Source: a virus. From it: DNA of 25,065 nt. Each line of letters opens with the position of its first letter. The stretch's first letter is position 1. A program made the translations under genes and the position numbers. Shown piece by piece: positions 11,807 through 18,875 of this stretch. The notes beneath the pieces were generated by a model that was not told the DNA's origin, made no database searches, and saw nothing but the letters and a program-made list of their open reading frames with translations. Location of the stretch: IMG/VR virus record IMGVR_UViG_3300031774_002334, positions 1-25,065 of that record; one strand, 5' to 3'.

Positions 11807-11933
11807 TATCGTTCAATACGATGTCGACACTAGACCTATAGCTATAGTCGTACCCGTTATGACTTGCAAAGACTGTGGAGAAAAATGGACAGACGATAGG
11901 GCAGAAGATGCACTTTGGAGAGCATCACACTAA
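11760..11933 (+). CDS. Zinc-ribbon protein, 57 residues
   Basis: ATG 11760 lies 5 bases after AAGGAG. Two CxxC knuckles, CPNC at residues 3-6 and CKDC at 36-39, frame a beta-rich stretch (YDVDTRPIAIVVPVM) and a C-terminal GEKWTDDRAEDALWR, the layout of a small zinc ribbon. Such proteins often contact nucleic acids or RNA polymerase; which partner applies is unknown. It ends 7 bases before the next promoter. Confidence 0.7.
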   Translation: MNCPNCNSLNINQRADIVQYDVDTRPIAIVVPVMTCKDCGEKWTDDRAEDALWRASH

Positions 11934-11940
11934 ATATCTC

Positions 11941-11969
11941 TTGACTTTATTAGAAATGTCTTCTATAAT
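11941..11969 (+). promoter_or_regulatory. Sigma-70 promoter
   Basis: TTGACT 11941-11946, 17-base spacer, TATAAT 11964-11969. The ATG at 11976 follows after 6 bases, making a leaderless message. Confidence 0.9.
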
Positions 11970-11975
11970 ATAAAT

Positions 11976-12413
11976 ATGGGAGACAGATTTTATCAACAAC
12001 AACTCGAAGCAACAGGGTCTTACCCTGGCTTTAGAGGTACAAAACGGAGACGAAGAATGGCTTGGACAGACGAATCAAAAGAACAAGCGGTTAAATTATA
12101 TACAGAAGCAGAACCTACTCCAGAAACAAGTATGGAAGTAGTGAAAGACATAGCTGAGGAATTAGGCGAGAGCCCAAATGGAGTCAGAATGATCTTAACA
12201 AGGGCTGGCGTATATGTTAAAAAGAATCCTTCAGCAGGTAGTTCATCAGGCGGCAGTACTGGTGGTGGTAGAGTAAGTAAAGATGCTATGCATCAAGAGC
12301 TTTCCGCTGCTATTACAGACGCAGGTCAAGAACCCGACATGGATATTATAACAAAGCTTTCAGGTAAAGCAGCACAATATCTAGCTGGAGTTATTAACGC
12401 AGTAAACGGTTAA
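11976..12413 (+). CDS. Myb/SANT-like HTH protein, leaderless, 145 residues
   Basis: An N-terminal segment (MGDRFYQQQLEATGSYPGFR, then a basic KRRRR) precedes a Myb-like unit starting MAWTDESKEQAVKLYTEAEP, continuing VVKDIAEELGESPNGVRMIL and TRAGVYVKK. A Gly/Ser linker (SAGSSSGGSTGGG) leads to a helical C-terminal domain. The core aligns by eye with the proteins at 1901 and 15283. I recall marine phage relatives with the same N-terminal extension, which supports the leaderless start at 11976; an internal ATG at 12060 after GGAGACGAAG is the alternative. A single-gene transcript: own promoter and own strong terminator, as expected for an abundant protein. Confidence 0.75.
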   Translation: MGDRFYQQQLEATGSYPGFRGTKRRRRMAWTDESKEQAVKLYTEAEPTPETSMEVVKDIAEELGESPNGVRMILTRAGVYVKKNPSAGSSSGGSTGGGRVSKDAMHQELSAAITDAGQEPDMDIITKLSGKAAQYLAGVINAVNG

Positions 12414-12424
12414 CCCACCTGAGG

Positions 12425-12460
12425 ATGCTAGGAGTATGACAAGGTGCTCCTAGCATTTTT
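12425..12460 (+). terminator. Strong Rho-independent terminator
   Basis: A perfect 10-base-pair stem (12425-12434 with 12447-12456) closes a 12-base loop and runs into TTTTT. It ends the single-gene transcript of the HTH protein. Confidence 0.92.
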
Positions 12461-12542
12461 ACATTCAAAATTTTTAGCATATTTCTTGAATTAAACATAC
12501 TCGGTAGCGTGGTTTCTTATAAACAAAACAAAGGAATCACTC

Positions 12543-12812
12543 GTGAAAAGAGACGAATTTATAAACAAGGTGACCGACTGTGGTGATGCAATCATTACCT
12601 ATAGAAGCACCAATTCTCGCAAGTTAAAGTACAATGTCTGTACTTTAGATTTTACAACCCCCTACATACAGCAAAAGCGTAACAGAGCCCGACCGACAAA
12701 AGACACAGTTCTTTTATGGTGCTGGGACACTGATTCTTATCGCTTGCTGAGACCTGCCAATGTGACAAATATTACCCCTTTATCAAGTATATTGAGGAAC
12801 ACACGATGGTAG
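12543..12812 (+). CDS. Conserved small phage protein, 89 residues
   Basis: The GTG at 12543 follows AAGGAA by 7-8 bases. The product contains TYRSTNSRKLKYNVCTLDFT, then TPYIQQKRNRARPTKDTVLL and WCWDTDSYRLL, a pattern I recall from small marine phage proteins of unknown function. The mix of strands and basic residues suggests a compact, possibly nucleic-acid-binding fold. A TTGAAT at 12486 resembles a -35 box, but no -10 follows at 17 bases. It overlaps the PC4-like gene by 7 bases. Confidence 0.7.
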   Translation: MKRDEFINKVTDCGDAIITYRSTNSRKLKYNVCTLDFTTPYIQQKRNRARPTKDTVLLWCWDTDSYRLLRPANVTNITPLSSILRNTRW

Positions 12813-13108
12813 ATTTATTTCAGGAACCAGAATTTTATTCTCGTATCATTCACGAAAGTGAGGACGGCTACGAGCAAATACGCTTAGTAGTCAATACATT
12901 CTACGGAAAGGAATATTTACACTTTCGAAAATACTATTTAGATTTTGGAGGTGAATGGCAAGCTACGAAACAGGGAGTTTCAATGCCATTAGACATGACA
13001 AACTCAAGGGAAATGTTCGCTGGATTAGTAGAACTACTCTCACTAACAGAGAACAAAACCGAAGTATATAAATACTTTAAAGACGTTATAGAAGATTCTT
13101 ATTCTTGA
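12806..13108 (+). CDS. PC4-like ssDNA-binding protein
   Basis: The 100-residue protein has a central block RLVVNTFYGKEYLHFRKYYL followed by DFGGEWQATKQGVSMPLD and a C-terminal helix. It matches the PC4/p15 coactivator pattern: F-x-GK-x-Y-[LVI]-x-[IF]-RKYY-x-D-x-x-GE, then T-x-x-G[IV]S[LM]. PC4-fold proteins bind single-stranded DNA as dimers and occur in phages. ATG overlaps the end of the previous gene. Inference: a role in replication, repair or transcription alongside the ligase genes that follow. Confidence 0.7.
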   Translation: MVDLFQEPEFYSRIIHESEDGYEQIRLVVNTFYGKEYLHFRKYYLDFGGEWQATKQGVSMPLDMTNSREMFAGLVELLSLTENKTEVYKYFKDVIEDSYS

Positions 13109-13128
13109 CGCCAAACCGCAAATACTTC

Positions 13129-13157
13129 TTGATTTATCAAGCTATTGCCTTCATAAT
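13129..13157 (+). promoter_or_regulatory. Sigma-70 promoter
   Basis: TTGATT 13129-13134, 17-base spacer, CATAAT 13152-13157, each one mismatch from the local consensus. ATG at 13164 follows after 6 bases (leaderless). The AAATACTTCTTGA lead-in is the one found at the other promoters. Confidence 0.78.
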
Positions 13158-13163
13158 ATACAA

Positions 13164-13481
13164 ATGGCAATAATATATGGAAACATGAGATACAGTTTTA
13201 AAGGAAAGAAACGTAAGCCACTTCCACGCAAGTCGAAGAAAGCTATACGCAGACCGCAAACTAAAGCAAAGATATCCTTACATGCACGAATTCGCATGGA
13301 GGCAATGAACGCACATACCGAGAAGTACCCTTCTTGGGAAGGCGACAAACTATCACCTTGTGTACTCGAGGACGATTCTTACAAAGAAGAAGCCAAACGC
13401 AAGTACACAGTAGCGATACCTTACAACAAAGGTAGCTATCAGGTAGTTCCTATCGAAGATTTAGAACATATCGGAAAATAA
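13164..13481 (+). CDS. Basic small protein, leaderless, 105 residues
   Basis: ATG 13164 lies at the predicted RNA start. The first 45 residues are very basic (KGKKRKPLPRKSKKAIRRPQ), then a mixed helix and a beta-rich end (YTVAIPYNKGSYQVVPIEDL). Such a basic N-terminus suggests DNA or RNA binding. An internal ATG at 13185 is possible but has no ribosome site either. Family not recognised. It ends 3 bases before the ligase promoter. Confidence 0.6.
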   Translation: MAIIYGNMRYSFKGKKRKPLPRKSKKAIRRPQTKAKISLHARIRMEAMNAHTEKYPSWEGDKLSPCVLEDDSYKEEAKRKYTVAIPYNKGSYQVVPIEDLEHIGK

Positions 13482-13484
13482 TTC

Positions 13485-13513
13485 TTGACTTGGAAGTTGT
13501 ATTTTGATATAAT
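13485..13513 (+). promoter_or_regulatory. Sigma-70 promoter of the ligase N-terminal gene
   Basis: TTGACT 13485-13490, 17-base spacer, TATAAT 13508-13513. ATG 13520 follows after 6 bases, so the ligase message is leaderless. Confidence 0.92.
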
Positions 13514-13519
13514 ATATAA

Positions 13520-14461
13520 ATGGAAAATTTAACGAAGTTACTAGATAAAGCGAGCGAAGGTTACTACGCAGGCATACCAACACTATCAGACGAAGAGTTC
13601 GATAGACTAGCACAAATTGCTCAGTATGCCAAAGTTGGTTCACCTAGCGGTAGAACACCACACGCTTTTCCTATGTATTCACTTCAGAAAGTTTTTAAAG
13701 GGGACGATAAAAATCCCCTTCCATACGGGGACGTAGTAGTCACACCTAAATTAGACGGATCAGCAGTATCATTACTGTATGTAGAGGGAGAGCTTTCACA
13801 AGTTCTTACTCGAGGAGATGGGAAGACAGGGTTGGATATTACAGATAAGTTCCTTGCATGGAATAATATACCTAAAAAGATAGACATTACGTCTAAGCTT
13901 TTTCAAGTCACGGGGGAGGTAGTTGCTCCCAAATCCGTACCCAATTCGAGAAATTATGCTGCAGGTGCTTTAAACCTGAAAGATATTCCCGAGTTTCTCT
14001 CCCGAGACTTGTTTTTTGTAGCGTATGGTATAGAGCCTAGCCCTATGCAGAAGTGGACAGGAGACATGGACTTATTAGATCGTCATGGATTCAGTACTGT
14101 AATGAAGGAGGGATTATCGCAATTTCCTCACGATGGTACAGTATGGAGAGTCAATGACAACCAACAATTTAAAAGTCTGGGTTATACAGCTCACCACCCA
14201 AGAGGGGCATTTGCATTAAAAGAACAGAAAGAAGGTGTTATCACAACTTTGCTAGATGTCGTATGGCAAGTAGGAAAGTCAGGAGTGGTCTCGCCAGTAG
14301 CTATTCTAGAACCTTGTGTAATAGGAGAGGCTACAGTTAGTAGAGCAACGCTACACAATAAGTCTTACATTGAAGCACTCGGACTTTACATAGGTTGTAA
14401 GGTAGAGGTTATCAGGTCAGGAGAAATAATTCCTAGAATTGTAGGACTTGCAGAAAAATAA
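13520..14461 (+). CDS. NAD+-dependent DNA ligase, N-terminal subunit (adenylation and OB)
   Basis: A 313-residue protein matching the first half of bacterial LigA. It shows a shortened NAD-binding Ia region (YYAGIPTLSDEEFDRLAQ), the adenylation motif VVTPKLDGSAVSLLY with the nucleophile K77, TRGDGKTGLDIT, SRNYAAGALNLKD, and the OB-fold block VGKSGVVSPVAILEPC, TVSRATLHN and VIRSGEIIPRI. It stops exactly at the end of the OB fold. The zinc finger, HhH and BRCT domains are encoded by the next gene. A two-gene NAD+ ligase is also annotated in phage T5. Role: sealing nicks at replication and repair. Starts leaderless. Confidence 0.88.
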   Translation: MENLTKLLDKASEGYYAGIPTLSDEEFDRLAQIAQYAKVGSPSGRTPHAFPMYSLQKVFKGDDKNPLPYGDVVVTPKLDGSAVSLLYVEGELSQVLTRGDGKTGLDITDKFLAWNNIPKKIDITSKLFQVTGEVVAPKSVPNSRNYAAGALNLKDIPEFLSRDLFFVAYGIEPSPMQKWTGDMDLLDRHGFSTVMKEGLSQFPHDGTVWRVNDNQQFKSLGYTAHHPRGAFALKEQKEGVITTLLDVVWQVGKSGVVSPVAILEPCVIGEATVSRATLHNKSYIEALGLYIGCKVEVIRSGEIIPRIVGLAEK

Positions 14462-14464
14462 ATC

Positions 14465-14493
14465 TTGACATTTGATGTCAGATTTAGTATAAT
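14465..14493 (+). promoter_or_regulatory. Sigma-70 promoter between the ligase halves
   Basis: TTGACA 14465-14470, 17-base spacer, TATAAT 14488-14493, starting 4 bases after the stop of the first ligase gene. The next ATG is 23 bases downstream, so this message has a short leader with only a weak AGAG. Confidence 0.92.
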
Positions 14494-14516
14494 ATAATAA
14501 TTGATAAAAAGAGTAG

Positions 14517-15296
14517 ATGAAACAACAAGCAATAGAAATTCCTGATGTATGCCCTTCGTGTGGCACATCATTAAAGTTGATAAATGATCAGCTTTATTGC
14601 AACAACCCAAGTTGCCCAGCAAAGAATTCAAAGATTGTAGAAGGTTTTGCTAAAACTCTTAGAATCAAAGGTCTTGGAACAAAGACCATAGAAAAACTTG
14701 ATTTACAGTATATAGAAGATATATACCTGTTGACACCCGAGTTTATAGAGGAAAGGCTAGGTTCAGAGAAACTAGCAACGAAGTTAGTAAATGAAATCGA
14801 ATTAAGTAAAAATGCTAATCTTCAAGAGTTACTACCAGCCTTTGCCATACCACTTTTTGGATCTACAGCTTCTCAAAAATTATGCAATACGATTAGTCAC
14901 ATTGATGAATTAACCGAGAAGAGATGTAGTGAAGCGGGGTTAGGTCCAAAAGTTACAACTAATATCTGTAGTTGGTATGAAACAGCATACAAAAACGGAT
15001 ACAAAGACTTACCTTTCACATGGAAAGCAGATATTTTCGAAGGAGTACCAGTCGTAGATATAAACGAAGTAGTTTGTATCTCGGGACGCTTGACTTCATA
15101 TAAAACGAAAGCAGACGCAAAGAAAGAATTAGAGAGATATGGATATCGAGTAAAAGATACTTTAACAAAAGATGTAACCATCCTAATTAATGAAAGTGGC
15201 ACAGCCTCAAGTAAGACAAAGTCAGCAGAATCAAAAGGAATAAAAATAGTAACAAATATAAAACAGCTAATTGGAGAAAATAATGGCAGTACCTAA
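14517..15296 (+). CDS. NAD+-dependent DNA ligase, C-terminal subunit (zinc finger, HhH, BRCT)
   Basis: A 259-residue protein matching the second half of LigA: a C4 zinc finger (C12, C15, C28, C33; CPSCGTSLKL and YCNNPSCPAKN), helix-hairpin-helix repeats (LRIKGLGTKTIEKLDL and later segments up to about residue 150), and a BRCT domain from about 175 to 250 (VVCISGRLTSYKTKADAKKE through GIKIVTNIKQL). An in-frame stop just upstream fixes the start at 14517. The two products together rebuild a full ligase apart from the short Ia region. It overlaps the HTH gene by 14 bases and shares a transcript with it. Confidence 0.87.
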   Translation: MKQQAIEIPDVCPSCGTSLKLINDQLYCNNPSCPAKNSKIVEGFAKTLRIKGLGTKTIEKLDLQYIEDIYLLTPEFIEERLGSEKLATKLVNEIELSKNANLQELLPAFAIPLFGSTASQKLCNTISHIDELTEKRCSEAGLGPKVTTNICSWYETAYKNGYKDLPFTWKADIFEGVPVVDINEVVCISGRLTSYKTKADAKKELERYGYRVKDTLTKDVTILINESGTASSKTKSAESKGIKIVTNIKQLIGENNGST

Positions 15297-16008
15297 GTGG
15301 ACAGAAGAACGAACTCAAGAATTAACAGAGTTCGTAGGCGGGGAATCACCCGTATCTCAAGCAACAGTTGCAGAAGCAGCTGACCAGCTTGAAACATCTC
15401 CTAGATCAGTTAGTTCTAAGTTAAGGAAAATGGGATTCGAGGTTGAACTCGCATCTTCAGTTTCTACTAGAACATTTACTGAACAGGAGGAAGCAACTTT
15501 ATCAGCATTTGTATCAGATAACTCTGGTAACTACACATATGCAGACATTGCAAACGCCTTTGAAGGCGGAAAATATGGCGCTAAGTCAATTCAAGGAAAG
15601 ATCCTTTCTATGGAATTGACTGATCATGTTAAACCTACTGAGAAGCCTGCTTCAGTCAGAACTTATTCTGAATCTGAAGAAGCTACCTTCTTAACAATGG
15701 TAGGTGACGGTGCGTTTGTTGAAGACATCGCTGATGCTCTTGGCAAGCCCGTCAATTCAATCAGAGGTAAAGCTCTTTCTTTCCTGAGAACAGGTGAGAT
15801 AGATGCTATTCCTTCGCAGAGAGAAAGTACAGCTGCTTCTAAAGTAGATGCACTTACTGCGCTAGGGGATATCTCGGATCACACAGTTGATCAGATTGCT
15901 GAGGAAATCGGCAAAACTGTCAGAGGTGTGAAAACAATGCTAACCAGAAGAGGTCTTGCGTGCGCAGACTATGATGGTGCGGCAAGAAAAGAAAAAGCAT
16001 CCAGCTAA
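15283..16008 (+). CDS. Four-repeat Myb/HTH DNA-binding protein, 241 residues
   Basis: Four HTH-like units follow each other: about 1-55 (WTEERTQELTEFVGGESPVS, SPRSVSSKLRKMGFEVEL), 58-115 (RTFTEQEEATLSAFV, AKSIQGKILSMEL), 120-175 (RTYSESEEATFLTMVGDGAF, VNSIRGKALSFLR) and 185-230 (VDQIAEEIGKTVRGVKTMLT, RRGL). The repeats share an acidic first helix with W or Y-T/S-E, and a recognition helix S-[IV]-x-[GS]-K-x-L. This is the longest of the Myb-like proteins here and I recall relatives in marine myoviruses. Several DNA-contact units in one chain suggest a DNA-coating protein or a regulator. The start at 15283 follows GGAG by 7 bases. A strong terminator follows. Confidence 0.78.
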   Translation: MAVPKWTEERTQELTEFVGGESPVSQATVAEAADQLETSPRSVSSKLRKMGFEVELASSVSTRTFTEQEEATLSAFVSDNSGNYTYADIANAFEGGKYGAKSIQGKILSMELTDHVKPTEKPASVRTYSESEEATFLTMVGDGAFVEDIADALGKPVNSIRGKALSFLRTGEIDAIPSQRESTAASKVDALTALGDISDHTVDQIAEEIGKTVRGVKTMLTRRGLACADYDGAARKEKASS

Positions 16009-16024
16009 TCTTTTCATCCTAGAG

Positions 16025-16058
16025 GCGTGGTTAAGGCAACTTGACCACGCTTTCTTTT
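16025..16058 (+). terminator. Strong Rho-independent terminator
   Basis: An 11-base-pair stem (16025-16035 with 16040-16050, one G-T pair) closes a GCAA tetraloop and is followed by TTTCTTTT. It ends the ligase/HTH transcript just before the replication module. Confidence 0.92.
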
Positions 16059-16079
16059 GCACATAAATTTGGGAGAATA

Positions 16080-17435
16080 ATGAATATAAGTTCAGCACTT
16101 ATTAATAAGATAATTGTCGAACAGGACATGGAAACCTGGGGCGCTCTTGAACCTCATTATTTACCAACAGAATACCAACCAATCTTTCGAGCCGTTGAAA
16201 CACACTTCTCGACTTTCAAATCTCTACCCACGTTTGATGACTTAAAACTAAGTCTCAGAGACCAGTCTATCAAAGAGAAGATCTTTGCAATAGAAACTCT
16301 TGACGTGGACTCAGAAGCACCACATCTTCTTGAATACCTAAAAAACGAATATACACATGGCGAAATCTTAAATAAATTAGATAAGTATGTGGATACTTCT
16401 GTGGCTATGTCTAGCGCAGAAGAGCATATTCTTGCTTTAGAAGATATATCAGTAGATATGCGAAATAAAGTTGAGATAGAAGACTCGGAAGAAATCAATA
16501 TGCAGAAAATCAATCCTTTAGAGACAGAAGAGCAGTTGAAAAACTACATACCACTTGGGCTAAATACAGAATATGATGCGAAGAATCACTTTGCAAAAAC
16601 TGACTTAGTACTAATTGGCGGACGTAGAGGTAGTGGTAAGTCTCTCGTATGTGCAAACATAGCAGTGAACCAGTATGATGCTGGTAAGAGTAGTCTTTTC
16701 TTTACAATAGAAATGACAAAAGATCAAACATTCAGAAGAATGGCGTCTATAGCTACAGGTATTCCTCTCGAGAGACTTAGGAATCGTATGCTAACTGCAA
16801 AAGAGTTTAATAAACTCGCAGAGTGGAACGCAAGTAGATACGAAGGTAGTACCAATATTCTGAATGACTTTTATACTCATGGAGACTATGATAAGTTTCA
16901 AGAAACTTTGATCAAACTCCCTCTGCGACTAGATAGACAACTAGATATAGTATATGACCCAGCCCTTACTTTAGCTAAAATTAAAGCGGAAGTAGAAGTT
17001 CGAATGAACTATTTAGACATTGGAGTTGTAATTGTAGACTATATCAACCAAGTGAAACGATCCTCGCTTCCAAGTAAAGGCGGACAATATGATTGGACAG
17101 AGCAGATAGAAGTTAGTAAAACTTTGAAACAGTATGCTCAAGAACATAAGTGTCTATATGTAAGTCCTTATCAGGTTGACGCTACTGGAGAAGCAAGATT
17201 TGCAAAAGGTATCTTAGATGCCGCAGATGCTGCTTACTCTTTAGAGACTTGGGAGCCAGGTGATAACTGCATGACGTTTGAGTGTAAGAAGATGAGAAAC
17301 GGTCCGATCGAGGACTTCTCGTCTCAAATCGAGTGGGACACATTAAAGATTGGACCTCAATCTGCAATGACACCTAAACAAAAAGATGCACTAAAGAAAG
17401 AAATGTCTTCAGGAGAAGATGTACAGGAGTTATAA
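16080..17435 (+). CDS. DnaB-like replicative helicase
   Basis: A 451-residue RecA-fold hexameric helicase. Walker A GGRRGSGKS is at residues 180-188, Walker B IGVVIVDYINQVKR near 314-327, and FFTIEMTKDQTFRRMASIAT carries the DnaB motif with the catalytic Glu. The N-terminal about 165 residues are a short, divergent helical domain. ATG 16080 follows GGGAG by 6 bases. No primase domain is fused; a separate primase lies at 18039. The strong terminator ahead leaves no obvious promoter, so transcription may depend on readthrough or a promoter type I cannot see. Confidence 0.85.
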   Translation: MNISSALINKIIVEQDMETWGALEPHYLPTEYQPIFRAVETHFSTFKSLPTFDDLKLSLRDQSIKEKIFAIETLDVDSEAPHLLEYLKNEYTHGEILNKLDKYVDTSVAMSSAEEHILALEDISVDMRNKVEIEDSEEINMQKINPLETEEQLKNYIPLGLNTEYDAKNHFAKTDLVLIGGRRGSGKSLVCANIAVNQYDAGKSSLFFTIEMTKDQTFRRMASIATGIPLERLRNRMLTAKEFNKLAEWNASRYEGSTNILNDFYTHGDYDKFQETLIKLPLRLDRQLDIVYDPALTLAKIKAEVEVRMNYLDIGVVIVDYINQVKRSSLPSKGGQYDWTEQIEVSKTLKQYAQEHKCLYVSPYQVDATGEARFAKGILDAADAAYSLETWEPGDNCMTFECKKMRNGPIEDFSSQIEWDTLKIGPQSAMTPKQKDALKKEMSSGEDVQEL

Positions 17436-17956
17436 TGGCAAGTGATAGAATAGGAAAACAGTCAGCAAATCTAATAGCATTACCACTACATGAGTGGGTT
17501 ACTATGAAAGCTTCAGAACTACTTAGTAAAGATGTGATTGCTGGCAATATAGAAAATATACCTGTAAACGAACCTCTTATGGAAAGTTTGATTACAGAAG
17601 GTATGCATAATCCAGTACTATGCCTTAGCACTTACTGGCCTATTGCAGGTGGACAGCGCATAAGAGCTATCCACGAAATTAGAAAAACAGATAAGGACTT
17701 TGACATTGATATTAACATAATGATGTTCTCTAAGCCTTATCACAACTTGTACTATCTATGGGGCGATGTCGAAGAAAGAGATCGTATCATAGCTATTACA
17801 TTTCAATTATGGGAGCTTGTATTTAAAAGTTTGTATTATGATGCCGACAAAACGGTAACGGGGGTCGACATGACATACTACGAAGATTTAGGAGAAAAGC
17901 TAAAATGGAAACTGAACGAAGAGATGAAGTCGAAACAGAAGTTGACAGAGGACTGA
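17435..17956 (+). CDS. ParB/Srx-like nuclease-fold protein
   Basis: ATG overlaps the helicase stop by one base (TAATG), with AGGAG close upstream. The 173 residues contain IPVNEPLMESLITEGMHNPV followed by YWPIAGGQRIRAIHEIRK, the ParB N-terminal pattern (a helix, then PV-x, then a G-x-R-x-R-A loop). Proteins with this fold include partition proteins, nucleases and some NTP-hydrolysing DNA clamps. No HTH follows, so it is not a full ParB. Within the replication module it may act on DNA or as a regulator; the role is unknown. Confidence 0.65.
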   Translation: MASDRIGKQSANLIALPLHEWVTMKASELLSKDVIAGNIENIPVNEPLMESLITEGMHNPVLCLSTYWPIAGGQRIRAIHEIRKTDKDFDIDINIMMFSKPYHNLYYLWGDVEERDRIIAITFQLWELVFKSLYYDADKTVTGVDMTYYEDLGEKLKWKLNEEMKSKQKLTED

Positions 17957-18042
17957 TATCGTTTTTGGAAACACTTACTGCATTTATATTAGTTGCAGTA
18001 TTATTTTTTCCGATATTTAGAATAATTTATAATAGTATATGA
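17905..18042 (+). CDS. Small membrane protein, 45 residues
   Basis: ATG 17905 lies within the 3' end of the previous gene, 10 bases after TAGGAG, and its TGA overlaps the primase ATG. The first 16 residues are acidic (ETERRDEVETEVDRG), then one hydrophobic span (SFLETLTAFILVAVLFFPIF) and RIIYNSI. The spacing fits the tiled arrangement of the operon. Function unknown. Confidence 0.55.
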   Translation: METERRDEVETEVDRGLISFLETLTAFILVAVLFFPIFRIIYNSI

Positions 18043-18875
18043 ACGTAGACGAAATATTACATAAACATAAAATAGTATACCGCAATCAAGGTGCGGACTA
18101 TGTTGTGGCATGCCTGAACCCAGAGCATGATGATAGTAATCCGTCTATGCGTATTGATAAAATTACAGGAATCTTCAACTGTTTTGCCTGCGGTTTCAAA
18201 GGAAATATCTTTAAGTACTTTGATGCCCCAGTTAGTCACCTTGAGATTAAAAGAAATAACATAAAGAAAAAGATAGAAGAGGTAAGGGCGCAGAACATAG
18301 GGCTGCTAACACCAAGCGACGCGTTGCCTTATACCAGTAACTTTAGAGATATAAAACCTAAAACCTATGCTGAGTTTGGCGCTTTTACGCACCATGACTC
18401 ACATTTTATAGGTAGAATTGTATTTCCAGTTACAGATATTACAGGCGCAACACGAGCCTTCATAGGCAGACATCAGGATAGAACAGTAATACCTAAGTAT
18501 TTAATCTACCCCCCAAAGTCTAAGCTGCCCTTATTTCCTTTTAATGCAAAGCCTATCATGGGCAGAGTAATATTGGTGGAAGGAATTTTTGATGCGTTAA
18601 ATCTTCACGATAAAGGTTTAACAAATGCAATGTGTTGCTTTGGCACACAAAATATCGATACATACAAATTAAGTATGTTAAAGTTTATAGGTGTACGTCA
18701 AGTAGATATTCTATTTGATGGAGACACCGCAGGGAGAGAGGCTGCAGAAAAAGTTGCAGACTTATGTGAACAAGTAGAGCTTTTGGCTAATATAGAAAGC
18801 ATGCCTGATGGATTAGACCCAGGTGCATTGCCAGAAGACAGAGTAAGAAAATTAAAAGAGTATTTATATGACTAA
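18039..18875 (+). CDS. DNA primase, zinc-finger and TOPRIM type
   Basis: A 278-residue DnaG-like primase. The N-terminal zinc site uses C25, H30, C48 and C51 (CLNPEHDDSNPS, then FNCFACGFKGN). The TOPRIM core has E181 in RVILVEGIFDALNLH and D227/D229 in DILFDGDTAGREAA. It lacks the helicase-binding C-terminal domain and is much shorter than bacterial DnaG, as in other phages with a separate helicase. It would lay RNA primers for the DnaB-like helicase at 16080. ATG overlaps the previous stop (ATGA); there is no Shine-Dalgarno, but a TATAAT lies 5 bases upstream without a -35 box. It overlaps the polymerase gene by 8 bases. Confidence 0.88.
   Translation: MNVDEILHKHKIVYRNQGADYVVACLNPEHDDSNPSMRIDKITGIFNCFACGFKGNIFKYFDAPVSHLEIKRNNIKKKIEEVRAQNIGLLTPSDALPYTSNFRDIKPKTYAEFGAFTHHDSHFIGRIVFPVTDITGATRAFIGRHQDRTVIPKYLIYPPKSKLPLFPFNAKPIMGRVILVEGIFDALNLHDKGLTNAMCCFGTQNIDTYKLSMLKFIGVRQVDILFDGDTAGREAAEKVADLCEQVELLANIESMPDGLDPGALPEDRVRKLKEYLYD

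Noticed and set aside
12486-12514. TTGAAT as a promoter for the gene at 12543
   Set aside because: No TATAAT-like box at 15-19 bases; the sequence at the 17-base distance is GTGGTT.
16157-16513. 118-codon minus-strand frame opposite the helicase
   Set aside because: Ser-rich antisense shadow without promoter or ribosome site.
17941-17969. TTGACA inside the small membrane gene as a promoter
   Set aside because: No -10 box at the required spacing, and the bases belong to the coding frame.
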